DNA of 64,000 nt from Tubulanus polymorphus (taxonomy: Eukaryota > Nemertea > Palaeonemertea > Tubulaniformes > Tubulanidae). Location: contig NC_134026.1 in assembly GCF_964204645.1 (NCBI RefSeq), positions 24,136,650 to 24,200,649 on the forward strand, read 5' to 3'. Shown piece by piece: positions 52,640 to 62,468 of the stretch. A program made the position numbers and the translations under genes. The notes beneath the pieces were generated by a model. That model searched no databases. It was given only the letters and a program-made list of their open reading frames with translations, and was not told the origin of the DNA. Each line of letters starts with the position of its first letter. The stretch's first letter is position 1.

Positions 52640-53990
52640 AGCGATGATAACTAACGTAAACGTTAGTATATAGCATCGGATACTGATACTCAAATTTCTC
52701 TGAAACAAAAACTCCAGGTTTCGTAAAAACTGAGTATATTACTGAGTAGGCTCGATTGTTCAAGTAGATATATAAAGTAAATGTCTGTGCATCGATTTGT
52801 TCAGGTATCATTTCAACTCACGATTGCATCATTCCACGATATCTAAAATTTAAAAATTCAAACTCAAATTTCTCTCAAACTAAAACCTGGGGCTTTCTGA
52901 AAATCGAGTATAATATTAAGGAAACTCTTTTCTTTAAGTTGATGTAAAGCGGATGTCTGTGCATTGATTTGATCATAATAAAAAACGCGTCATTTCAATA
53001 CACGATTGCATCATGGCGCGATATTCAGAAATTTAAATTTCAAAATCAAATTTCTCTAAAACTAAAACCTGAGGCTGTCTGAAAATCAAGTATATTAATA
53101 AGGAAACTCTATTCTTTAAGTTGATTTAAGGCAGATGTCTGTGCATTGATTTGATCATAGTAAAAAAATGCGTCATTTCAATACACGATTGCATCATGGC
53201 GCGATATTCAGAAATTTAAATTTTAAAATTAAATTTCTCTCAAACTAAAACCTGAGGGTTCCTGAAAATTAAGTATATTAATAAGCAAACTCTATTCTTT
53301 AAGTTGATTCAAGGCAGAAGTCTGTGCATTGATTTGATTATAGTAAAAAAACGCGTCATTTCAATACACGATTGCATCATGGCGCGATATTCAGAAATTT
53401 AAATTTCAAAATTAAATTTCTCTAAAACTAAAACCTGAGGGTTCCTGAAAATTAAGTATATTAATAAGCAAACTCTATTCTTTAAGTTGATGTAAGGCAG
53501 ATGTCTGTGCATTGATTTGATCATAGTAAAAAAAACGCGTCATTTCAATACACGATTGCATCATGGCGCGATATTCAGAAATTTAAATTTCAAAATCAAA
53601 TTTCTCTTAAACTAAAACCTGAGGGTTCCTGAAAAGTAAGTATATTAATAAGCAAACTGTAGTCCTGAGTTGATGTAAAGCGCATGTCTGTGCATTGATT
53701 TGTTCATAGTTAGATTGCCTGTTATTGCGACACACGATTGCATCATTGCGCGATATTCAAAATTTAAAAATTCAAACTCAAATTTCTCTAAAACTAAAAC
53801 CTGGGGTTTCCTGAAAAAACGATTATATCAATAAGATGACTCTATTCTTCAAGTTGATGTAAATAAGATGTCTTTGCATTGATTGGTTTATAGTAAGAAT
53901 TGGTGTTATTTCAATACTCGAAGCATCATTGCGCGAATATTCAAAAATTTAAATTTCAAAATTAAATTTCTCTAAAACAAGATGATTGAT
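52640..53990. repeat. Tandem array of ~183-bp satellite-like monomers
   Basis: The landmark TCAT(G/T)GCGCGATATT(CA) recurs at 53011, 53194, 53377, 53561, 53743 and 53926, with a diverged copy at 52829: steps of 182-184 bp. Each monomer also has CTAAAACCTGAGG, TCTGTGCATTGATTTG and AAATTTCTCT blocks. Middle monomers are most alike; edge ones are most diverged, as expected from unequal exchange. It sits just upstream of the first MUS81 exon found. One related unit is near 61.6-61.8 kb. Confidence 0.9.
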
Positions 53991-55148
53991 GAAAATATTG
54001 AAAATACGAACATATTGATAAACGGTTTAGCGATATTCACTGGAAATTATGTCGATGTAGTCTATTAATCAAAATCGCCCTCTTTCATAAGTTTAGTATT
54101 TTGCACCTATGTTTTGATTTAGAATCAGCAGTGCGCATATTACTGCCTCAACAAAAACGTGCAGAAAGTGAAATGTTGGTTATGCCAACGTGTATCCGCT
54201 CCTCTGATGACTTTTCTGTTGCTAGGTTTTCCGTTTAAGTCGCAAAATGGGGGTTTGAATTGAACTGTGAACAAATCAATTCTGGCAAATGTAGATAATG
54301 ACTTATACCAAGTACATTGTACTTTCCGATACTTCCAAAAATAAATCCAAATAAAAGCTCGCGTTCCGTTTTATGTTTTTTCTTTATTGAATATAAAAGA
54401 ATCCGTATAATGTAAACTTTTTAGTTTCAAGAGGCTGAGAGGTTTTAGTGTCAATGTGTCGGAATAATTGCTTTGCTTGAATTGTTATCCAAACTAGTCT
54501 TTAAGTGTTCACACTGATGAGCACTTTCCCCCAGGCTTAAGGCCAATATTCAAGAGTTATTCTAGTCTAATAATAATAATAATCCATTAACTATACTATA
54601 TACACTCTATTATTCTTATTTTCAATAATCGTAGTTCTCCCAGTCTAATGTCCTAGCGTATCATATAATACGTTGTATTATTCATTCAATTTATTTCTAA
54701 AAAAGTGAAACCCAAATCATAATATTCCCCTCCCCTCAATCTACGTTCCCGTCCTTGGGGACATTCATATAATAGCCATCATATACAACATATATTGAGC
54801 TGAAAAAAATAAAATCATTTTCCTAAAAAAGATCATATATCTAGCTGAAAAAATTAAACATTTTCCAAAAAGAGATCACTTAAGTAAAAGAGTGTCCCGC
54901 ACCAAAACCTGACGCGAGCTTTAGACCCCAGGAAAAAACACTTTATTGATGGAAATTCAATTACATGATAGCTGCAATGTTATATATATATAGTTCTTTA
55001 ATATATTGTGTACTTCGCTGCCATCAAAATCCGTGGTTCACGATCCTGATAAAAAGTGGCTCCGAATCCATTAACGCAGGGCCGGGAGTGTGATCAGAAA
55101 CGTCAGGATGTGTAGGTGTAATGAACTAGAATTCTTCGATTTTAAAGT
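53991..55148. other. Non-coding stretch between satellite array and SGNH-like gene
   Basis: May contain the missing MUS81 first exon (a minus-strand ATG near 54.13 kb was examined but its donor phase does not fit). A reverse-strand AATAAA at 54942-54947 probably ends the SGNH-like transcript. Confidence 0.35.
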
Positions 55149-57026
55149 CTAATCTATCGAAACATCTGGTTCTTCAAAATCAAAACTTCGATCCCCCGGT
55201 GTCTCCTCGGTACATAGTCCGTGCGCAATATTAGCCCTCTCCACTCGTTCCGCGATCTTACTTCTGGGGTCAGCTGACAGATTTTCCTTGATGTATTGCA
55301 TAATATAACGATGCAGGCGTTCTATTCCACGATCATTTAAATGCAACCCATCCAAACGATAAAATTCTTGTTTGACAGAGAATTGATCTCCTTTGTTTTT
55401 GCGTTTCTGACTCGTTTCGAAAATACGCTGAAATGAGACAACACAATCAAAATGCAGGCTATGAAAATATACCATTTTACAGATGTTAGCCGCCTTTTTG
55501 TTAGCGTACGGTACTAAACTTTGTCCTCTATTGTTAGATAACTTTTTTCTCTTTTTAAAGGATTATTTGTGATGTGTTCTATCATATTTAATTGGTTTGT
55601 AGGTGAATTTTGCCATGTAAGGAGCATTCAAACCATGGGAATACGTATCTTGTTTGTTTTCAGTTATCTAAAATCTACGAGCAATTATAGATGATAAATG
55701 ATTGCAAAAGTCAAAAATACTCTAGAAACCAGCAAATAAGGAGTAATTTTGAATTCTTCATTTTCGTAGCAAATTCAAACTTTGATTGACTTTGGAGGAG
55801 GAGCTTCTTAGTTATCAACTCACTGACCACAAGCCTGCTGAATTATGTAAACATAACAGCTGTGTGTTTTTTATCTTGTAAGCTGTTGTTAATTAATTGC
55901 CTTCACCGGCAATGGTTTTTACTCGGAGCAAAACTTGTTTACTGGGTAAAAAGGAAATATGATAAATTTTTAATTCGTTTCTTATAACTAGATTGATTTA
56001 CCCTCAAATTTTTAGGAAAATCGGACCTCAAATAAAAACAAGGAAGTTTTTTACCCATGTTCTTGCCTTTAATCAGAAATAATCCCCAGAATCATGGAAG
56101 GTGTCATTCAATTCCATCAGTTACAGATTTTTACTCGTTTTACTCGAATTATTGGTCGAGTAGTATACAGGGAGTAAAAAACAAGTTTTTTTTGTCTGGC
56201 CAGTCCAGGGGCCGTGCTGAGATACAAAAAATAACGAACTTCGAATCCCTACGCATGTGGCAAAAACTGGCCACGGGTTTTTTTATCATTCTCATGTCGC
56301 ATTGTTGCGAATTTGAGAAACACTAGAAATGTTTGAATGCTGCCAAAATGTCAAAATCCACCTACAGGCCAATGAAATATGATAAAACACATCACAAATA
56401 ATATTTAAAATAGAAATAATTACCAAACAATAGAGGACAAATGAAAGTACCCTAACAAAATGGTGGCTGGCAACTGTAACATGGTATTAGTTTACGGTAT
56501 ACATTTCATGAATATATATATTTACCTCAGTTTTCATGAAGGAAACCCTTTTGAACCTGGGTTCGCGCAGAAGCTTCTTCGTTAACCTATTAACTTTCTT
56601 CCGCTTCTGATCCTTCACCTTTGAATCATTTCGTGGAAATATCGGCAACAGAAGGATTTTGGTTGATGGCATCATCAGCGCGAGATAACCTAAAAAAAAC
56701 TAGTATCAAGAGGAATTTAGTCATTCGTCATTTAGTCATTTGAATTTTCTGTAATTTTCTGCATAAACTGTTGAGTAACTAACCTGGTATGCCTTTACTA
56801 TATCCTTTGGTTGAACATTTTCGTTTAAATCGTTAGTTCCGACCCATACTATGAGAACGTCCGCGTATTTTATGTCGTCAATTATTTTCTCACCGACGAT
56901 TCTACGCATTACGTCAATGCCTATTCCTGGCCAAAAATGTGTCTTATGATTTTTCGATTCCGGGAAAAAACGACCCATGCTATCACTTAAAAGTATCGTT
57001 TTCATTTTGAATGTGTGCGCGCTCAT
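55149..57026 (-). CDS. SGNH/GDSL-hydrolase-like protein
   Basis: Exons 57026-56784, 56699-56526 and 55427-55149, all phase 0, give 231 residues if translation starts at the ATG of MSAHTFK; an acceptor just upstream means more 5' sequence is possible. SGNH blocks in order: ILLSDSMGRFF (nucleophile Ser in SDS), PGIGIDVMRR, VLIVWVGTNDL (block III Gly and Asn), STKILLLPIFPR and DGLHLNDRG (catalytic Asp-x2-His). These fit a serine esterase/acetylhydrolase-like fold; the substrate is unknown. The middle exon needs the acceptor ACTAG|TTT; the nearer TTTTTTAG|GTTATC would give a stop codon, so either the model uses a less obvious acceptor or the gene is damaged. Relatives of such genes are sometimes found in retroelements, but none is visible around this one. 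Confidence 0.65.
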
Positions 57027-57360
57027 GTAAACCGGGTAATAATCTGGTAAGAACTGGTTTGAAATTGTTGTGCGCCTTAAACTAGGTAGAGCAGTCACTT
57101 TTGCTTACGCAACTGATAGTTAAGCAACATAAGATTATATAATATCAATGATTTATAAAAATGTTTATACGTCCATGAAGTAGTTTTGTTTAAAGATTCA
57201 ATGTTACATGTACGTATGATTGAATAATGAGGATGTAGTGGAAAAATCCCAACGTTTTAGTTAGCCACTTAATAATTTCAAGATCAGGATAATAATTGTT
57301 AGGTTCAAAGAAGTATATTGTTCATTTATTTTGCCGCATAACCAAAGCGTTGAAAATGAT

Positions 57361-57580
57361 GGAATATAACATTCTATTTCACCTACACATGCTGTTTAAT
57401 GGGAATGTCTATTTGAGATTAGCTGACACTCTCAGATGAGAAGTGCGGACCGATAAAACACAGCGAAATTGGAATATAACATTCTATTTCACCTACACAT
57501 GCTGTTTAATGGGAATGTCTATTTGAGATTAGCTGACACTCTCAGATGAGAAGTGCGGACCGATAAAACACAGCGAAATG
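57361..57580. repeat. Exact tandem duplication, 2 x 110 bp
   Basis: 57361-57470 and 57471-57580 are the same apart from the last base. Such identity means a very recent duplication or an assembly artefact. The unit matches nothing recognised. Confidence 0.95.
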
Positions 57581-58238
57581 TGAGGAATAGATACAATCTA
57601 TGCCTAGTATAAAAACATTTATACTGTATAGTCCTTATGAATATTGATAGTGTACTACTAATTACAAAGAATGTCGTGCAGGCGTGAAATTCGTGTTAGT
57701 TGATACTTGGTTTTTCGGATTTTATGCCTGTTTGATGGTGATTTCAAAGTCACTTCTGCCAGAAGTTCGATGTACGATTTCCACATGATGTTAAATGTTC
57801 TTTTATCGCTGAAGGTTAAGTTCCATGCTCCTTTACCCTTGTGGCGAAATTTCGTCACGGGTTGGGGGCGGTCTGTACGCTACGCATGAACAAGTTTTTG
57901 GTGCCAAATGAATGGTCGTTTATATGTTTTAGTATCGATTTCATGGTTTCGTAGACTTTTGGACCATTTAAGTTTGGACGCTCCGCGTGACGTCACCCAC
58001 TGCGCGCAATGATCAAAACAAACACAAAGACAAACACGATGTGAAGTCTATTCATAATGAGTTGACGTGCGGCTTTTTCTCCACATCAAAGAGCAGCTAC
58101 TGCTGTGAGCTGTCAGATAGCTGCTACACAAATGATCCATCACAGATGTGCTGACCCACTGCAGCCCAGCGTCCACCAAGAGTGAATAACTACACACACA
58201 TAACTTGCATCTCCAACCACTCAGTTCTTTAATATTAC
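57581..58238. other. Unassigned stretch with a minus-strand basic open frame
   Basis: A minus-strand frame at 57858-57658 (no ATG; opens at GTG after an in-frame stop) encodes a Lys/Arg-rich 66 residues ending HDILCN. It could be an exon or chance; no family was recognised. Nothing else is seen. Confidence 0.25.
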
Positions 58239-58270
58239 CAGGGAGGTGGGAGTTCACTCCCACCTCCCTG
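58239..58270. repeat. Perfect 15-bp hairpin with 2-nt loop
   Basis: CAGGGAGGTGGGAGT, TC, then its exact complement ACTCCCACCTCCCTG; the flanks TAATATTAC and GATATTA nearly extend it. GC-rich against an AT-rich background. Confidence 0.9.
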
Positions 58271-58394
58271 ATATTACACAAGTCAGTTTATAATGCAAAT
58301 GATTTGGTTGACAAATTCATTATAAATATCAGCGATGATAAATGAAGAAATCTCACACTTCGAATTTAAAATTATATGATCAAATTTATTATTA

Positions 58395-59000
58395 CGAAAC
58401 CACAACGTTTCGGCTGTTGACTAACAGCCATCATCAGGTGGAATGACCAGAAAAACAAGTTACAAAGCATATAAACTCACAGGATCTAAAATAGAAGCAG
58501 TGTGTCAAAACTAAAGATAAACAGACCAAGCAATAAAACACCAAGGGGTACCGTGGAAACCACAGCAATTCTAAACAGTTCAGAGTAAAAACAAATTATG
58601 TAACTAAGTGAAGTGGACTGAAGAGGGTGGCGATAACAGAGTGACACATAGTGACATTAACCCAAATCTAATAAAGAATTGATGTGTCTGGATAATAATT
58701 GGTTATGTGGAGAAAAACCAGTATTTAAATTAGTAGATAAATTGGATTTCGAAAGTTTACATATTAGGGCTGATTCCACTATGTGTCTCTTATTAATATC
58801 TTTACAAGGATAAATAAGTTTCGAATTCTGAAAGTCAAATTGGTGATTAGTTGTAAAGACATGATTTGCTATTCCACTCTCAGGCTTTTGGTTGCGGATA
58901 TCTATGTTGTGTTCTTTAATACGCTGACTAAGATTACGTCCCGTTTCGCCGATGTACATCATATTACAGTCTTTACATGATGATTCTTCGTCTGAATTAG
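58395..59000 (-). mobile_element. 5'-truncated Penelope-like retroelement (GIY-YIG endonuclease end)
   Basis: The minus-strand frame from about 58985 to 58657 encodes a GIY-YIG endonuclease: CKDCNMMYIGETGRNLSQRI (Tyr-Ile-Gly, Gly-Arg and the Arg/Lys helix), then EHNIDIRN, ANHVFTTNH with a histidine, and CKDINKRHIVESALI, where Glu is the expected metal ligand. This is the C-terminal part of Penelope-like elements; the reverse transcriptase is absent, so the copy is truncated at about 59.0 kb. Downstream, in the pseudo-LTR-like tail, is a hammerhead motif. The frame is intact to its stop. Confidence 0.8.
58400..58441 (-). ncRNA. Hammerhead ribozyme motif, short stem III
   Basis: Minus strand: CCAC, CTGATGA, stem-loop II GGCTGTT-AGTC-AACAGCC (after one T), GAA, ACGT, T, GTGG. 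CCAC/GTGG close stem I exactly; CTGATGA and GAAA are the conserved core. ACGT is a self-complementary stem III, so cleavage after the T would be expected from a dimer, as described for Penelope-like elements. Activity is inferred. Confidence 0.65.
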
Positions 59001-60110
59001 ATTCAAACTATGTAATATGGATGCATCCGCAAAAGAGAGTGACTGGGTAGAAGATTATCGTAACTTTTTACACACTTATAGCTATCTGTTTTCAGAGCCT
59101 ATTTTGATTTGTTAGTTGATACAAATTACCTGGCTCGAGATAAAGTTTTTCCTATCATTTACTTCGACTAAAGCATAATATATGTAACCGACCACCCAAA
59201 TCAAGTCAAGTTGAATATGGGTACAATGTCGAGATGAAAACATATCCATGGTTTCCACACGAGAAAAAAAAATAATCAACTCAAATTCAATCATGATAAA
59301 CCCGTCCTTGTTCCTCGAGTAAACAAAAATGATGCCTTGTTTCTCCGCAGCGGCCGGGTCAATTTTTGTAAAATTTGATAAAATTAGTAAACAGTTCATT
59401 TCTAGAGCTGCTGGGTTTGTTATGGTAAAATTGATCACGATTTTTAAAAAAAAGTAATGTATAGGGTAGATAGGCGGCCGGCCGGGTCAACTTCTAAGCT
59501 CAGCAGAGCGGGGAAACAAGGTATCAATTTTTTTAGGCTTAAGCTAGTAGTAAATATATAAATACCATTTAGCGAGACAAATGTATGATGACAGAATAAC
59601 TGCAGTCTAGATTATTTCATTAATTGTTTTGGACACTGATTATGTACCGTGCTGCTTTTCAAATAGGGAAGTTTCCAGTTACAGGCGCCAGAAAATAGAA
59701 ATTGTCGCCTTTCAAACGATAATTTTGGTGTCAGAGGGGGGATGGACGACAATAAATCGTGCCAAAGGTTTTACTTAAAAAAATAAATAAATCTATCCAA
59801 CAACGGTACCTGTGGGACCACCTCAAAATGACGCCTAACTGGAAACTATTACATCACATGGCAACGGGGTTATCTAATATTCAAAATGAATGATGATTCT
59901 GTTTCGCGTATTTTTAGAATCACTCATTTTAGAATCACTCTAATCCGTGTAATGTTGATAAATAAAAAAGTTTCGCAATCGAATATAATGTGATAAAATA
60001 TGGAAGCAAAACCGGCTACTGACTACACACTGACCGGCTACACAGCCACGGTCAGGTGCAATTTCCAGTAAAGAAAAAAGCATACACTCACAGTACATTA
60101 GCAGGGTTAG
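59001..60110. other. Non-coding stretch
   Basis: No gene, RNA gene or clear repeat was recognised; the minus-strand frame at 59112-59438 has no family features. Confidence 0.35.
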
Positions 60111-60573
60111 CGGTAAAGGCCCCTTATTCTAAGTTAGGTAAAAATCCTCTACCTTTTGAACGGAGTATGAAACAATAACTATAAGGCGGATTTAGTCATA
60201 TTTATTTATTCAATGTATCTATATTTTATTGTACGGTGTACATAAGGATACCATCAACATACCAATTACTTTATACTACATTCTCAAAGTTATCGCACAG
60301 CTCGAACATATCGCAAGTTTGAAACAGGTCACCGCACAGTTAAAATGACACTTGCTTGAATTTAGAATGTTTAAAATATTAAGTGCATTATTTCAAATTT
60401 CTTTTTTTTCGCATCGCTCAGTGAAATGTAACACAAAGTAAAAATAGTCCACCGTTCGACGATGTTCCAGTTCTAATTGAAAAATGTTACAAATTAAGAG
60501 TTCACTTATTCTATGAATTCCAACAACCCCTTATTCGAAGAAATTATCATATGATTTAGGGGATTTTTACCGA
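60111..60573. repeat. MITE-like dispersed repeat, copy 2
   Basis: Inverted ends CGGTAAAGGCCCC and GGGGATTTTTACCG, with AAGTTATCGCACAGCTCGAA, GCATCGCTCAGTGAAAT and GTTCCAGTT blocks in the same order as the repeat at 21.03-21.56 kb. About 463 bp against 528 bp in copy 1. Confidence 0.6.
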
Positions 60574-61560
60574 GGGAATGTTTTCTCACTACTCATTAGC
60601 AGAAGCTGTTCAGAAAGTATAAAAATGTGATCTTTAGTCAGCGCATCAAAGAACATAAGCCTGAAAGTGAGGTTGCTAATCCCATTTTATCACCAATTTG
60701 ACATAAGAACTCGTTATTTATACTTTAAAAAAATGCAGACACATAGTGGAATCGGCCCTATAGGCCTAAATATAAACGGGAGAAATTTAACTTATACAGC
60801 ATTCACTTTCATACTGGGTGAAATTTTCCACATAGTAATTATCGGTATCTATCTATACGTATATATCAACTTTTTATTGAATATCCGTTTATTCTACAAT
60901 GGACGTCATAAACTAGATTATACTCCTTGATTCTACTAATATGTGTTTTATCCTGTAATGGACCAATGGACGCTAATACGAAGGGACGTAAAAAAGCGGC
61001 GTTAGATCATGACCAGAGCTGTAGACGGATCATATGGCAACGTTGAGATGGCTTTCCGATGAGATGACAGTATTTTGCCAATTATAGCCCCGCCGAATAG
61101 CTCTGAGCTAAGAGCAATCAAGCTCATTGCGTTGAGTTCATAATCTTACTTTACTATTTCGATTGAAACTAAAATTAAATTTTCAGTTGCGTCAGATAGC
61201 TTCGCCGGGGACAGTAAAAGAACTGGGTACATGTTACATCACCCATGATTAGTGACGGAGCAAATAAGCAAAACTAGGAAGAAAACAGCGAGAGGTACCT
61301 CAGTAACCACAGTCTTAACAATCTTTGACTCCATCCAATACGAGTATTAAAGCCCATGATTGGACATTATGTAACCATGGACAAGCCTACAGCAACACCA
61401 AGCTGCCAACATCAACCGATAATCTTGTTGGTAACGCTATTTTTGTTAAAATTGATATACTAAAAGTGGATTGATTTTTCTTCATCGTGGATATATACTT
61501 TAGTATTGCATAACATAATTACATAGCGTTGCGTTGTTCCAATTTCCTTTACTTAAAACG
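60574..61560. other. Non-coding stretch
   Basis: Nothing recognised. The plus-strand frame at 60667-60930 is hydrophobic and without family features. Confidence 0.3.
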
Positions 61561-61815
61561 TCAAGCGCATGTTGTTCTATAAGTAAAACCTGAGGTTTCT
61601 TGAAAATTAATGATGTCGGTGCAATAATCTGTTGTATTATTTCAATACACAAATGCATCTTTCGGCAATATTCAAAATTTAGAGATTCAACTAAAATTTT
61701 CTCTCAAACTAAAACCTGAAGCTTTTTGAAAAATGGACTTTGTTGAGCCTATCCTCTCTAAAGTGATAAAGAATTGATTTGTTCATAGTTAGAATACATG
61801 TTATTTCATAGAGGA
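61561..61815. repeat. Dispersed unit related to the 183-bp satellite
   Basis: Contains AAAACCTGAGGTTTCTTGAAAAT, TTATTTCAATACACAAATGCAT, CGGCAATATTCAAAATTTAGA, TTTTCTCTCAAACTAAAACC and GAATTGATTTGTTCATAGTTAGA-type blocks (each given in part), in the order seen in monomers at 52.6-54.0 kb. Confidence 0.7.
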
Positions 61816-61971
61816 TAGTTAGATACACCATCGATACACAATACACACTGTAAGGGCTGACTGTAGGTTTACAGTAGCCTACCAACCACTGGAAGAGTTT
61901 CATTTCAGGCGAATGAAATTACTCGGAGACTCCCACATACATTTTGGGGCGGCACCTCCTTTAAGTGTATA

Positions 61972-61976
<5 letters not shown>

Positions 61977-62040
<64 letters not shown>
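61977..62040. repeat. (AT)n microsatellite
   Basis: About 64 bp of uninterrupted TA dinucleotides, 150 bp upstream of the gene start at 62.19 kb. Confidence 0.95.
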
Positions 62041-62041
<1 letters not shown>

Positions 62042-62189
62042 TGGTATTCCATAAACGGTACAGATCTTTACTGAAACGCACTCAGTTCAGTAAAATATCA
62101 AAGAATTTCGCTGCAAGTTAGTTTGCGTAAAACCTTGTACCCTCGAAGATCGCGATTATATATAAGTATATTATTTTGGAGCTGCAATC

Positions 62190-62468
62190 ATGGCCAGAAA
62201 AGCCTACAAGAGGTTACACAATGCAAATCATTGCACTCTAGACGAGGAGACGGTAAAAGCGGCTATACAAAAATATGGTGTTCCGAATATTTCTCTTGGT
62301 GATTTAACTTGGGGTTTGATGTCCATTTTTATATACAAAAAAGACACCCCGAAATTACGACGTAAATTGTACGATTACATACGTCGCCATCCAAATCTCA
62401 TGGTCGATGATACACAACAAAATCAAGAACCGGAACCAATTGATCTACAAAGAAAGGCTTGGCTACCG
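62190..62468 (+). CDS. First coding exon of an unrecognised gene
   Basis: 279 nt from ATG (context ATCATGG) to a strong CCG|GTAAGT donor encode 93 residues with even composition: a basic start (MARKAYKRLH), a likely helical stretch TLDEETVKAAIQKYG, then KLRRKLYDYIRRHPNL and an acidic QNQEPEPIDLQRKAW. TATATAAG lies about 30 nt upstream, so the 5' UTR would be very short or the start lies in a later exon. No following exon was found before the window ends, and no family was recognised. Confidence 0.5.

Noticed and set aside
52640..53990. Tandem array considered as CRISPR or as a minisatellite gene
   Set aside because: Monomers are contiguous, about 183 bp, without unique spacers, and contain stops in all frames.
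54100..54180. Minus-strand ATG near 54.13 kb as MUS81 first exon
   Set aside because: Its only nearby donor gives phase 2, while the first recognised exon needs phase 0.
57658..57858. Basic minus-strand frame upstream of the SGNH-like gene
   Set aside because: It has no ATG and opens just after a stop; no donor links it in frame to the SGNH exons.
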